Shown here piece after piece: positions 16,660 to 24,957 of a stretch of 64,000 nt of DNA. Location: the NCBI RefSeq assembly GCF_001735805.1, contig NZ_CP017248.1, positions 5,828,001 to 5,892,000 of the forward strand, in the 5' to 3' direction. The translations under genes and the position numbers were made by a program. The DNA is from Streptomyces fodineus (lineage in GTDB: Bacteria; Actinomycetota; Actinomycetes; Streptomycetales; Streptomycetaceae). Under the pieces are notes generated by a model. The model worked only from the letters and a program-made list of their open reading frames with translations. It did no database searches and was not told the origin of the DNA. Every line of letters begins with the position of its first letter. The first letter of the stretch is position 1.

Positions 16660-17847
16660 ATGACCTTCCTCGAGGAAGCCCGCGCGCTGCTGCGCGAGTT
16701 CCCGGTCGTCGACGGCCACAACGACCTGCCGTGGGCGCTGCGCCAGAAGGCCGGCTACGACCTCGGCACGCTCGACATCGCCGTCCACCAGGACGCGGAC
16801 CTGCACACCGACCTCCCGCGGCTGCGCCAGGGCGGGGTCGGCGCGCAGTACTGGTCGGTGTACGTGCCCAGCGAGCAGGCCCAGCCGGTGGCGGCGACGC
16901 TGGAGCAGATCGACTGCGTCCGTCGGCTGCTGGCCCGCTACCCGGCCGAGCTGGCGCCCGCGCTGACCGCCGCCGACATGGAGGCGGCCCGCCGGGACGG
17001 CCGTATCGCCTCCCTGATGGGCGCCGAGGGCGGCCACTCCATCGCCAACTCCCTCGGCGCCCTGCGCGGCCTGTACGCCCTCGGCGTGCGCTACATGACG
17101 CTCACCCACAACTCCAACGTGGACTGGGCGGACTCCGCGACCGACGAGCCGAAGGCCGGCGGCCTGACCGCGTTCGGCCGCGAGGTCGTCCGCGAGATGA
17201 ACCGGCTCGGCATGCTGGTCGACCTCTCGCACGTGGCGGCGACGACGATGCGGGACGCGCTGGACGCGACGAGCGCCCCGGTGGTCTTCTCCCACTCGTC
17301 CTCCCGCGCCGTCTGTGACCACCCGCGCAACATCCCCGACGACGTCCTGGAGCGGCTGCCCGCCAACGGCGGCATGGCGATGGTGACGTTCGTGCCCAAG
17401 TTCGTGCTCCAGGCCGCCGTCGACTGGACGGCCGCGGCCGACGAGAACCTGCGCGCGCACGGCTTCCACCACCTCGACACCAGCCCCGAGGCGATGAAGC
17501 TGCACCGCGAGTTCGAGGAGCGCACCCCGCGCCCGGTCGCCACGGTGTCCACGGTCGCCGACCACCTGGACCACATGCGCGAGGTGGCCGGCATCGACCA
17601 CCTGGGCATCGGCGGCGACTACGACGGCACCGCGTTCACCCCGGACGGCCTGAACGACGTCTCCGGCTACCCCAATCTGCTCGCCGAGCTGCTGAGCCGC
17701 GGCTGGTCCAGGACCGACCTGGCCAAGCTGACCTGGCAGAACGCGGTACGGGTCCTGGGCGCGGCCGAGGACGTGGCCCGCGACCTTCAGGCGACCCGGG
17801 CACCGTCCATCGCCACGATCGAGTCGCTGGACAGCGGCGCCGCCTGA
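16660..17847 (+). CDS. Membrane-dipeptidase family (M19) zinc dipeptidase
   Basis: The 395-residue enzyme has all expected metal ligands: H-x-D in VVDGHNDLPWALR, Glu in GAEGGHSI, His in LTHNSNVDWAD and in VFSHSSSRAV, and Asp in GIGGDYDG. It should hydrolyse dipeptides, including D-amino-acid-containing ones. The ATG at 16660 has GGGAAG nine bases upstream; a GTG at 16651 overlapping the purE stop is the alternative. It is in operon with purKE. Its 3' end overlaps the convergent flavin oxidoreductase frame by ~60 bases. Confidence 0.92.
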   Translation: MTFLEEARALLREFPVVDGHNDLPWALRQKAGYDLGTLDIAVHQDADLHTDLPRLRQGGVGAQYWSVYVPSEQAQPVAATLEQIDCVRRLLARYPAELAPALTAADMEAARRDGRIASLMGAEGGHSIANSLGALRGLYALGVRYMTLTHNSNVDWADSATDEPKAGGLTAFGREVVREMNRLGMLVDLSHVAATTMRDALDATSAPVVFSHSSSRAVCDHPRNIPDDVLERLPANGGMAMVTFVPKFVLQAAVDWTAAADENLRAHGFHHLDTSPEAMKLHREFEERTPRPVATVSTVADHLDHMREVAGIDHLGIGGDYDGTAFTPDGLNDVSGYPNLLAELLSRGWSRTDLAKLTWQNAVRVLGAAEDVARDLQATRAPSIATIESLDSGAA

Positions 17848-18925
17848 CCGTCGAGGGCGGGGTAGTCGTTGTAGCCGTCGGCCCCGCCCACGTACATGAA
17901 GTACCGGTCCCTGACCGGGTTGAGCGGTGCGCCGAGGCGTACCCGCCGGACCAGGTCCGGGTTGGCGAGGAACGGCCGGCCGAGCGCCACCAGGTCGGCA
18001 CCGGCCGCCAGCATCTCCCGCGCGGCCCGCGTGACGGCCTCGGTGGTCAGGCCGGTCAGGTCCGGGTTGCCGATCAGGACGCCAGGCCAGTCGGCACGGA
18101 TGCGCCGGAACCGGTCGGTGGCCGGGTCGGAGCGCACCAGGTGCAGATAGGCGAGGTCCAGCCCCTTCAGACGGTCCAGCAGCGCGGCGTAGAGGCCGTC
18201 GGTGTCGTCCTCCCGGACGCCGTTGACGGCGGAGGCGGGGGAGATGCGGATGCCCACCCGCTCCGCGCCGATCGCGTCGGCCACCGCCTCGGTCACCTCC
18301 GCCGCGAACCGCACCCGGCGCCGGGCGGGGCCGCCGTAGGCGTCGTCGCGGCGGTTGGTGTTGTCCGCGAGGAACTGGTGCAGCAGCATGCCGTTGGCCG
18401 AGTGCACCTCGACGCCCTCGAAGCCCGCGTCCACGGCCCGGCGTGCGGCGGCGGCGAAGCCGGCGATCGTGGCGCGGATGTCGTCCGCGGTCATCTCGCG
18501 CGGGACGGCGGCCCGCTGGTGGCCCCGCGGAGTGAAGATCGTCTCCGGCAGGGGACGGGGGAGGGCGCCACGGGGGTGAGACCGCTGGTCGCCGGGTGGC
18601 CGACCCGGCCGCCGTGCTGGAGCTGGAGGAACATCCGCCCACCGGCCGCCCGTACCGCCTCGGTCACCCGGCGCCAGCCCGCCACATGCCGGTCGGTGTG
18701 GATCGCGGTGATGTTCGGGTACGTCTGCCCGACCGCGCTCGGCGCCGAGCCCTCGGCGATGATCAGTCCGGCGGAGGCGCGCTGGGCGTAGTGCGTGACC
18801 ATCAGGTCGGTCGGGGTGCCGTCGGCCTCGGCCCGGTTGCGGGTCAGCGGGGCCATCACCAGGTGGTTCGGGAGTTCGAGCCGGCCGAGCCGGGCCGGGG
18901 CCAGGAAGTCCGTTGTCTGCGTCAT
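17787..18925 (-). pseudogene. NADH:flavin oxidoreductase (old yellow enzyme family), frameshifted
   Basis: Two frames together make one ene-reductase of ~375 residues. The N-terminal part (18925 to ~18555) has LELPNHLVMAPLTRNRA, GLIIAEGSAPS and FLQLQHGGRVGHP. The C-terminal part (from ~18550 to 17787) has GFEGVEVHSANGMLLHQFL, NRRDDAYGG and LVALGRPFLANPDL. The junction is in a C run (GTCCCCTG on the coding strand, 18551-18554; a CCCCC run is adjacent). One extra C would restore PVAPSPVPLPETIFTPRG-like continuity. Either the gene is broken or the consensus lacks a base. The start ATG is at 18925, divergent from merR. Confidence 0.8.
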
Positions 18926-18942
18926 GCCGGCACGGTAGAACT

Positions 18943-18956
18943 TGACACTGATGTCA
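18943..18956. promoter_or_regulatory. MerR-type operator/promoter dyad
   Basis: TGACA-CTGA-TGTCA is a perfect dyad between the divergent oxidoreductase and MerR starts. It overlaps a possible -35 (TTGACA). It is the likely binding site for the adjacent MerR regulator, controlling the oxidoreductase and/or itself. Confidence 0.6.
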
Positions 18957-18985
18957 GATTCAAGCCCGCTTGGGGGAGACGGCAG

Positions 18986-19345
18986 ATGAGGATCGGTGAA
19001 CTGGCCCGGCGCACCGGCGTGAGCGAGCGGTCGCTGCGCTACTACGAGACCCAGGGGCTGCTCACCGCCGAGCGCACCCCCGGCGGCCACCGCGACTACC
19101 CCCAGACGGCCGTCGACCGCGTCATCCGGATCCAGGAGCTGTTCGCGGCCGGGCTGCACAGCGAGAAGATCCGGCAGCTGCTGCCGTGCATGCGCGACCA
19201 GGACGGCGGACCCTCCGCCAGCGCCACCCCGCGCCTGCTGCGGGACCTGACCGCCGAGCGCGACCGGATCGACCGCATGATCGCCGACCTCAGACGCTCC
19301 CGGGACACCCTGGACGAGGTCATCCGCACGGCCCGGGACGCCTGA
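18986..19345 (+). CDS. MerR-family transcriptional regulator
   Basis: The 119-residue protein has the winged HTH at its N-terminus (MRIGELARRTGVSERSLRYY, EQGLL-type TQGLLTAERTPGGHRDY) and a coiled-coil dimerisation helix at the C-terminus. No C-terminal metal-binding cysteine cluster is present: only one Cys at ~72. An organic or redox signal is therefore more likely than a metal. The ATG at 18986 is preceded by GGGGGAGA. It is divergent from the flavin oxidoreductase, its probable target. Confidence 0.9.
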   Translation: MRIGELARRTGVSERSLRYYETQGLLTAERTPGGHRDYPQTAVDRVIRIQELFAAGLHSEKIRQLLPCMRDQDGGPSASATPRLLRDLTAERDRIDRMIADLRRSRDTLDEVIRTARDA

Positions 19346-19451
19346 CCGGCCGTACGCCCGAACGCCCACTCACCAGGAAGCCCTGCTTCCCCGCGTGCGA
19401 CCGTGGCGATACGCCCCACGACGTAGCTCACGACGACGTACGGAGCCCGCC

Positions 19452-20546
19452 ATGGCCGACCTCCAGGACGACTTGCCCACCTCGAGCGAGGTCGGCGAGG
19501 AGGACGGCCTGCCGGACGACCCCTTCGGCGAGGAGCACGCGTCCCTGGAGCGGGCCCACGCCCTGCTCGCCGCCCACCCGGTCGCCGACGGCTACAGCGG
19601 GCTGCCGTGGGCCCTGCGCCATCTGCCCTGGTACGACCTGGAGCTGGGCGAGGCGGCCGTCGACACCGATGTGCCGCGGATGCGCGAGGGCCACGTGGGC
19701 GTGCTGTTCTGGTCGCTGCACCTGCCCGAGGGCCCCGGCGACGGCCGTGCCACGGCCGCGACCCTGGAACAGCTGGACCAGATGCGCTCGGTGATCGAGG
19801 CCCACCCCGAAGGGCTGCGCCTGGTGCGCACCGCGGGTCAGATCATCGACGCCCGCAACTGCGGCCGGGTCGCCGTGCTGCCGGGCCCCGCGCACGCCAC
19901 CGCGCTCGACGGCTCCCTCGGCCTCCTTCGTATCCTGCACGCCCTCGGCCTGCGCGTGCTCACCCTCGCGGGCACGGCGTGGGCGGGCGCGGAGGGGCTC
20001 ACGCGCTTCGGTGAGGAGGTGGTCCGCGAGATGAACCGGCTCGGCGTGCTCGCCGATGTCTCCGGCGCCTCCGCGGCCACCGCCGAGCGCGTGCTGGCGC
20101 TGTCCAAGACCCCGGTGCTGTGCACCCGCTCCGCCGCCCGGGCGCTGCGCCCGCACCCGGCCAACCTGCCCGACGCAACGCTCGCCGCGCTGGGGGCGGC
20201 GAAGGGCCTGTGCATGGTGCCGCTGACCGCCGAGCAGACCGGGCCGACGGTGCATGACGTCGCCTGCCACCTCGACCATGTCCGTGACGTGGCCGGCCCG
20301 GAGTGCGTCGGCCTGTCCGGCACCTACGACTCCGGTGCCGCCCACCCCCGCGACCTCGCCGACGCCTCCCGCTACCCCCATCTGATCGCCGAACTGCTCC
20401 GGCGTGGCTGGTCCGAGACCGAGCTGGCCCTGCTGACCTGGGGCAACGTCCAACGGGTGCTGCGCAGCGCGGACTTCACGGCCCGCGCCGCCCAGCACCG
20501 TAGGGAGGCGCCGTACGCGAAGAGCGCGGAGCTGGACACCCCCTAG
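19452..20546 (+). CDS. M19 dipeptidase paralogue without catalytic residues
   Basis: The 364-residue protein aligns with the dipeptidase at 16660 along its length (GLPWALR, PRMREGHVGVLFWS, ATLEQLDQMRSVIEAHPE, FGEEVVREMNRLGVLADVS, HPANLPD, RYPHLIAELLRRGWSETELALLTWGNVQRVL). Every metal ligand is replaced: HND becomes YSG, EGGH becomes GPAH, HN is lost in LTLAGTAW, HSS becomes TRSA, and GGDYDG becomes SGTYDS. It is therefore a pseudoenzyme, perhaps structural or regulatory. The reading frame is intact and codon use is normal, so it appears maintained. The ATG at 19452 is preceded by CGGAG. Confidence 0.85.
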   Translation: MADLQDDLPTSSEVGEEDGLPDDPFGEEHASLERAHALLAAHPVADGYSGLPWALRHLPWYDLELGEAAVDTDVPRMREGHVGVLFWSLHLPEGPGDGRATAATLEQLDQMRSVIEAHPEGLRLVRTAGQIIDARNCGRVAVLPGPAHATALDGSLGLLRILHALGLRVLTLAGTAWAGAEGLTRFGEEVVREMNRLGVLADVSGASAATAERVLALSKTPVLCTRSAARALRPHPANLPDATLAALGAAKGLCMVPLTAEQTGPTVHDVACHLDHVRDVAGPECVGLSGTYDSGAAHPRDLADASRYPHLIAELLRRGWSETELALLTWGNVQRVLRSADFTARAAQHRREAPYAKSAELDTP

Positions 20547-20556
20547 GTCCCACGGG

Positions 20557-20949
20557 TCACGGGTGCTCGATCCGGCACAGGCAGAACGGATGCCCGGCCG
20601 GATCGGCGTACACCTGGAAGTCCTTCTCCTCCCGGTCCTCCAGGTCCAGCGGCCGGGCACCCAGCGCCAGCACCCGCTCGTGCGCCGCGTCGACCTCCGC
20701 CCAGGTCCGCCCCGCGTCGAAGTCGAGGTGGAACTGCTGGCCGTTGCGGTCCGCGCGCGGCCACTCCGGCGGGGTGTACCCCCCGGCCCGCTGAAAGGCC
20801 AGCCGCGGCCCGTCCGGCACCTGCAGTACGACCCAGTCGTCGTCCTCGGGGTCCGGGGTGCCGCCGGCCACCGCCGCGTAGAAGGCGGCCAGCCGGTGCG
20901 GATCGGGACAGTCGAGCACGACGGAACGGAAACGGGCGACGGACGCCAT
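20557..20949 (-). CDS. VOC-family (glyoxalase/bleomycin-resistance fold) protein
   Basis: This 130-residue protein has the beta-alpha-beta-beta-beta repeats of the VOC fold (VVLDCPDPHRLAAFYAAVAGG, WVVLQVPDGPRLAFQRA, HLDF, VYADPAGHPFCL). His and Glu metal-ligand candidates are only partly conserved, so the activity cannot be named. It lies just upstream on the same strand as a paralogue at 20994, likely a tandem duplicate. Confidence 0.85.
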   Translation of the reverse strand: MASVARFRSVVLDCPDPHRLAAFYAAVAGGTPDPEDDDWVVLQVPDGPRLAFQRAGGYTPPEWPRADRNGQQFHLDFDAGRTWAEVDAAHERVLALGARPLDLEDREEKDFQVYADPAGHPFCLCRIEHP

Positions 20950-20993
20950 CAGGTCCTCCTTCGGGGCGGCTCAGCAGACGCGCAGACGCTTTC

Positions 20994-21368
20994 TCAGCAG
21001 GCGCACAGACAGAACGGGTGCCCGGCCGGGTCGGCGTACACACGGAAGGTCCGCTCGCGGTCCTCCGCGTCCAGCGGCTTGGCGCCCAGCTCCAGCACCC
21101 CCTTCTCCGCCGCGTCCAGGTCCTCCACCACCAGGTCCAGGTGGAACTGCTGCGAGGCGTCCGGCGCGGGCCACTTCGGCGGCACGAACCCGGGCGCCCG
21201 CTGGAAGGCAAGCGCCGGCCCACCGGGCACCTTCAGGTCGACCCAGCCGTCGTCCTCGGGGTCCCCCTGCACCTCCACCGTGCCGCCCAGCACCTCGGCG
21301 TAGAAACCGGCGAGCGCGCGCGGGTCGGGACAGTCCAGCACCACGACACCGAGCTTGGCGAGAGCCAT
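20994..21368 (-). CDS. VOC-family protein, paralogue of the neighbour
   Basis: The 124-residue product has the same VOC pattern (GVVVLDCPDPRALAGFYAEVLGG, WVDLKVPGGPALAFQRAPG, FHLDLVVEDLD, VYADPAGHPFCLCAC). It is ~55% identical by eye to the 20557 protein and is followed by it 44 bases downstream. AAGGAGG lies just upstream of its ATG. A transposition-free tandem duplication is likely. Function is unassigned; such pairs are often annotated as glyoxalase-like. Confidence 0.85.
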   Translation of the reverse strand: MALAKLGVVVLDCPDPRALAGFYAEVLGGTVEVQGDPEDDGWVDLKVPGGPALAFQRAPGFVPPKWPAPDASQQFHLDLVVEDLDAAEKGVLELGAKPLDAEDRERTFRVYADPAGHPFCLCAC

Positions 21369-21463
21369 GACTACCTCCTTGTGTCACAGACAGCGTTACC
21401 CGTAGAAGCGGGCAACCGGTAACGGTTACTGCATGCTCCCGCATTGGCGGTAACGTTGCAAGC

Positions 21464-21973
21464 ATGAATGAGAGATCGGCCGCTCCCGGATCCCTGGCGC
21501 TGGTCGAATCCCTGGTCAACACGCTCTTGGACATCGAGACCGGCGCCGACACGCTGGACGCGGCGGAGGTCCGCCGGTGCTTCGGGATCGCCGAGGACGC
21601 GGTGGAGGACGCGCGGGAGCTGCGGGAGTCGCTGCGGGCCACGCTGCTCGCGCACGCCGGGCACCCGCCGCACCGCGAGGTGACCCCGCTCGGCGAGCTG
21701 CTGTCCCGTGCGCCGCTCTACGTCGCCGTCGACGAGCGGGACGGCTCCGCGGCCCTCGCCCCCGCCCCGGACGCCTCGCTGCTCTCCCGCGTCGCCGCGG
21801 CCGTCGCCGAGGGCCTGGCGAACGGCACGTGGATGCGGCTGAAGGCCTGCGAGGCCGACGACTGCCACTGGGCCTACTACGACCGCAGCCCCGCCGGGCG
21901 GGGCCGCTGGTGCTCGATGCAGGTGTGCGGGGCGCGCGCGAAGATGCGCCGGTACCGGGCCAAGGAGGGGTAA
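21464..21973 (+). CDS. CGNR zinc-finger / ABATE-domain regulator
   Basis: The 169-residue protein has an N-terminal ABATE-like helical domain (~10-115) and a C-terminal four-cysteine zinc finger: CEADDCHWAYYDRSPAGRGR followed by WCSMQVCGARAK, matching the CGNR family (CGAR here). Family members are putative stress-induced transcription regulators. It is divergent from the VOC pair and could control them. Confidence 0.88.
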   Translation: MNERSAAPGSLALVESLVNTLLDIETGADTLDAAEVRRCFGIAEDAVEDARELRESLRATLLAHAGHPPHREVTPLGELLSRAPLYVAVDERDGSAALAPAPDASLLSRVAAAVAEGLANGTWMRLKACEADDCHWAYYDRSPAGRGRWCSMQVCGARAKMRRYRAKEG

Positions 21974-22026
21974 GACACAGGAAGTTCACCGGCCATGTAT
22001 GTGTCCGGTGGTGCAGAATGCGCAAA

Positions 22027-22067
22027 GACGCCGGTTCGGCCGACTGAGCCTCGGCCGAACCGGCGTC
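22027..22067. terminator. Strong bidirectional terminator
   Basis: A perfect 17-base stem (starting GACGCCGGTTCGG) with a 7-base loop sits between the convergent CGNR and UDP-glucose dehydrogenase genes. Confidence 0.85.
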
Positions 22068-22080
22068 GCCGTTTGCGTCG

Positions 22081-23424
22081 TTACGCCGTCGGGCGCCCCA
22101 TCGCCCGGTACGTCCAGCCCGCCCGGCGCCACAGCTCCGGGTCGAGCGCGTTGCGCCCGTCCAGGATGACCCGGGCCGCCGCGACCTCGCCGAGTGCCGC
22201 CGGATCCAGCTCGCGGAACTCCCGCCACTCGGTGAGGTGCAGGACGACATCGGCGCCCCGCACGGCCTGCGACGCGGAGTCGGCGTACCCGAGGGTCGGG
22301 AACACACGCCGGGCGTTGTCCATGCCCTTCGGGTCGTACACCGTCACCTGCCCGCCCTGGAGGTGGATCTGGCCGGCCACGTTCAGCGCGGGCGAGTCAC
22401 GCACGTCGTCCGAATCCGGCTTGAAGGTGGCGCCGAGCACCGCGACCCGCTTGCCCAGGAAGGAGCCGCCACCGAGCGCCTCCCGGGTCATCTCGACCAT
22501 CTGGCCGCGCCGGCGCATGTTGATGGAGTCGATCTCGCGCAGGAAGGTCAGCGCCTGGTCCGCGCCCAGCTCGCCGGCCCGCGCCATGAACGCCCGGATG
22601 TCCTTGGGCAGACAGCCGCCGCCGAAGCCGATCCCGGCGCGCAGGAACTTCGCCCCGATCCGGTCGTCGTGCCCGATGGCCTCCGCCAGCTTCGCCACGT
22701 CACCGCCGCCGGCCTCGCACACCTCCGCCATCGCGTTGATGAAGGAGATCTTCGTGGCGAGGAAGGAGTTCGCGGCCGTCTTCACCAGTTCCGCGGTCGG
22801 GAAGTCGGTCACCACGAACGGCGTGCCCTCGCCTATCGGGGTCGCGTACACCTCCCGCAGCAGCTTCTCGGCGCGCTCGCTGCGCACGCCCGCCACGATC
22901 CGGTCCGGGTGCAGGGTGTCCTGCACGGCGAAGCCCTCGCGCAGGAACTCCGGGTTCCAGGCCAGCTCGGCGTCGCCGCCGGCCGGGGCGTGTTCGGCCA
23001 GGTAGACGGCGAGGCGGTCGGCGGACCCGACCGGCACGGTCGACTTGCCGACGACGAGGGCCGGGCCGTGCAGATGCGGGGCGAGGGAGGAGATCGCGGA
23101 GTCGACGTACGACATGTCGGCCGCGTACTCCCCGTGCCGCTGCGGGGTGTTCACGCACACGAAGTGCACATCACCGAAGGCGCCGACCTCGGCCCAGTCG
23201 GTGGTGAACCGCAGCCGCCCGGTGGACCCCTCGAAGCCCGCCACATGCTTCCTCAGCAGCTCCTCGAGCCCCGGCTCGTACATCGGGGTCTCGCCGCGCT
23301 CCAGCATGGCGATCTTCTCGGGTACGACGTCGAGCCCCAGCACCTCGAAGCCCAGCTCGGCCATGGCCGCGGCGTGTGTGGCACCGAGATAGCCGGTGCC
23401 GATCACGGTGATCTTCAGGCTCAT
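22081..23424 (-). CDS. UDP-glucose 6-dehydrogenase family protein
   Basis: This 447-residue enzyme has an N-terminal Rossmann NAD site (ITVIGTGYLGATHAAAMAELG), the catalytic-cysteine loop GFGGGCLPKDI (Cys at ~262), and a C-terminal UDP-binding domain (GATFKPDSDDVRDSPAL). It oxidises UDP-glucose (or a related UDP-sugar) to the uronate using 2 NAD+. The ATG at 23424 begins MSLKITVIG; the longer upstream frame is not supported. The product would feed acidic wall polysaccharides, in keeping with the LCP and sugar genes further right. Confidence 0.92.
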   Translation of the reverse strand: MSLKITVIGTGYLGATHAAAMAELGFEVLGLDVVPEKIAMLERGETPMYEPGLEELLRKHVAGFEGSTGRLRFTTDWAEVGAFGDVHFVCVNTPQRHGEYAADMSYVDSAISSLAPHLHGPALVVGKSTVPVGSADRLAVYLAEHAPAGGDAELAWNPEFLREGFAVQDTLHPDRIVAGVRSERAEKLLREVYATPIGEGTPFVVTDFPTAELVKTAANSFLATKISFINAMAEVCEAGGGDVAKLAEAIGHDDRIGAKFLRAGIGFGGGCLPKDIRAFMARAGELGADQALTFLREIDSINMRRRGQMVEMTREALGGGSFLGKRVAVLGATFKPDSDDVRDSPALNVAGQIHLQGGQVTVYDPKGMDNARRVFPTLGYADSASQAVRGADVVLHLTEWREFRELDPAALGEVAAARVILDGRNALDPELWRRAGWTYRAMGRPTA

Positions 23425-23600
23425 GGACTGCTCCAGATCGGGTACGTCGGTGCTGCGGCCCCTGAGCATAGTCGGGCCCTCCACCGGGCAATTTCCCCGC
23501 TGTCGTGTAGCTCACGTAGGCGTCTTTGAGGCAGGCCTCTAAAATTTGAGTTACTTAACGGTAATTAGCGTCAGTATCACTGCTTGGAGCGTGAGAGACC

Positions 23601-24758
23601 GTGGCCGGAACGGCTGACTTCGACCTGTACCGCCCGTCCGAGGAGCACGACATGCTCCGTGACGCCGTCCGCTCCCTGGTCGAGGCGAAGATCGCGCCGT
23701 ACGCCGCGGCGGTGGACGAGGAGGCCCGCTTCCCGCAGGAGGCCCTCGACGCCCTCGTCGCCAATGACCTGCACGCGGTGCACGTCCCCGAGGAGTACGG
23801 CGGCGCCGGCGCCGACGCGCTCGCCACGGTGATCGTGATCGAGGAGGTGGCCCGCGCCTGCGTCTCCTCCTCCCTCATCCCCGCGGTGAACAAGCTCGGC
23901 TCGCTCCCGGTGATCCTCTCCGGCGGCGAGGAGCTGAAGAAGAAGTACCTGACCCCGCTCGCCAAGGGCGAGGCGATGTTCTCGTACTGCCTCTCCGAGC
24001 CGGAGGCGGGCTCGGACGCGGCCGGCATGAAGACCAAGGCGGTCCGCGACGGCGACCACTGGATCCTCAACGGCGTGAAGCGCTGGATCACCAACGCGGG
24101 CGTGAGCGAGTACTACACGGTCATGGCGGTCACGGACCCCGCCAAGCGCTCCAAGGGCATCTCGGCCTTCGTCGTCGAGAAGTCGGACGAGGGTGTCTCC
24201 TTCGGCGCCCCGGAGAAGAAGCTCGGCATCAAGGGCTCCCCGACGCGCGAGGTCTACTTCGACAACGTCCGCATCCCCGCCGACCGCATGATCGGCGAGG
24301 AGGGCTCCGGCTTCATGACGGCCATGAAGACCCTGGACCACACCCGCATCACCATCGCCGCGCAGGCGCTCGGTGTCGCGCAGGGCGCCTTCGACTACGC
24401 CAAGGGCTACGTCCAGGAGCGCAAGCAGTTCGGCAAGCCGATCGCCGACTTCCAGGGCATCCAGTTCATGCTCGCCGACATGTCCATGAAGATCTCGGCG
24501 GCCCGCGCCCTCACCTACCAGGCCGCCGCCGCCTCCGAGCGCGGCGACGCCGACCTCACCTACCTGGGCGCCGCCGCCAAGTGCTTCGCCTCGGACGTGG
24601 CCATGGAGGTCACCACGGACGCCGTCCAGCTCCTCGGCGGCTACGGCTACACCCGTGACTACCCTGTGGAGCGCATGATGCGCGACGCCAAGATCACGCA
24701 GATTTATGAGGGCACGAACCAAGTTCAGCGGATCGTGATGGCGAGGAACCTGCCCTAG
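23601..24758 (+). CDS. Acyl-CoA dehydrogenase; 3' end is the integration site of mobile elements
   Basis: This 385-residue FAD enzyme has N-terminal, middle (SYCLSEPEAGSDAAGMKTKA) and C-terminal domains. The catalytic Glu is in the QIYEGTNQ segment near the C-terminus, and RKQFGKPIADFQ and GGYGYTRDYPVERMMRDAKI are diagnostic. It catalyses alpha,beta-dehydrogenation in fatty-acid beta-oxidation. The final ~20 codons (from 24695) lie in the repeated attachment sequence and use codons rare in Streptomyces (ATT, TAT, CAA, GTT). The current 3' end therefore seems supplied by the element, keeping the protein unchanged. The start is GTG. The upstream gap (23425-23600) is AT-rich with a TTAC-N6-GTAA dyad near 23549, a possible operator. 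Confidence 0.95.
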   Translation: MAGTADFDLYRPSEEHDMLRDAVRSLVEAKIAPYAAAVDEEARFPQEALDALVANDLHAVHVPEEYGGAGADALATVIVIEEVARACVSSSLIPAVNKLGSLPVILSGGEELKKKYLTPLAKGEAMFSYCLSEPEAGSDAAGMKTKAVRDGDHWILNGVKRWITNAGVSEYYTVMAVTDPAKRSKGISAFVVEKSDEGVSFGAPEKKLGIKGSPTREVYFDNVRIPADRMIGEEGSGFMTAMKTLDHTRITIAAQALGVAQGAFDYAKGYVQERKQFGKPIADFQGIQFMLADMSMKISAARALTYQAAAASERGDADLTYLGAAAKCFASDVAMEVTTDAVQLLGGYGYTRDYPVERMMRDAKITQIYEGTNQVQRIVMARNLP

Positions 24759-24780
24759 CAGGGTTTTTGCAGGTCAGAAG
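24695..24780 (+). other. attL-type site (att copy 1)
   Basis: This 86-base sequence begins CACGCAGATTTA and ends GCAGGTCAGAAG. It is 80/86 identical to 37834-37919. It contains the last codons and stop of the acyl-CoA dehydrogenase. All six mismatches with copy 2 fall at synonymous third positions of the encoded QIYEGTNQVQRIVMARNLP. Confidence 0.9.
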
Positions 24781-24917
24781 CTGTTTCGAAGGTCCGGAGG
24801 GACACCCTCGGGTTTCTGCCCGTTGCGGTCCGATCAGGGCCGTTCCTGGGCGTCATGCTGGGGGAATCCTGGGCAGATGCCGGGCTGAAAACAGCCACTG
24901 ACCTGCACAAACAACAC

Positions 24918-24942
24918 AGCCCCCGGCGTCGCGCCGGGGGCT
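24918..24942. terminator. Terminator between acyl-CoA dehydrogenase and integrase
   Basis: The stem AGCCCCCGGC/GCCGGGGGCT with a 5-base loop is followed by TGTTGT. It lies 16 bases from the convergent integrase stop and probably serves both directions. Confidence 0.8.
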
Positions 24943-24957
24943 GTTGTCGTACGCGCA

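Noticed and set aside
16126..18642. An 838-codon open frame antisense to purE and the dipeptidase
   Set aside because: Both underlying genes have clear families and motifs; the antisense product has none.
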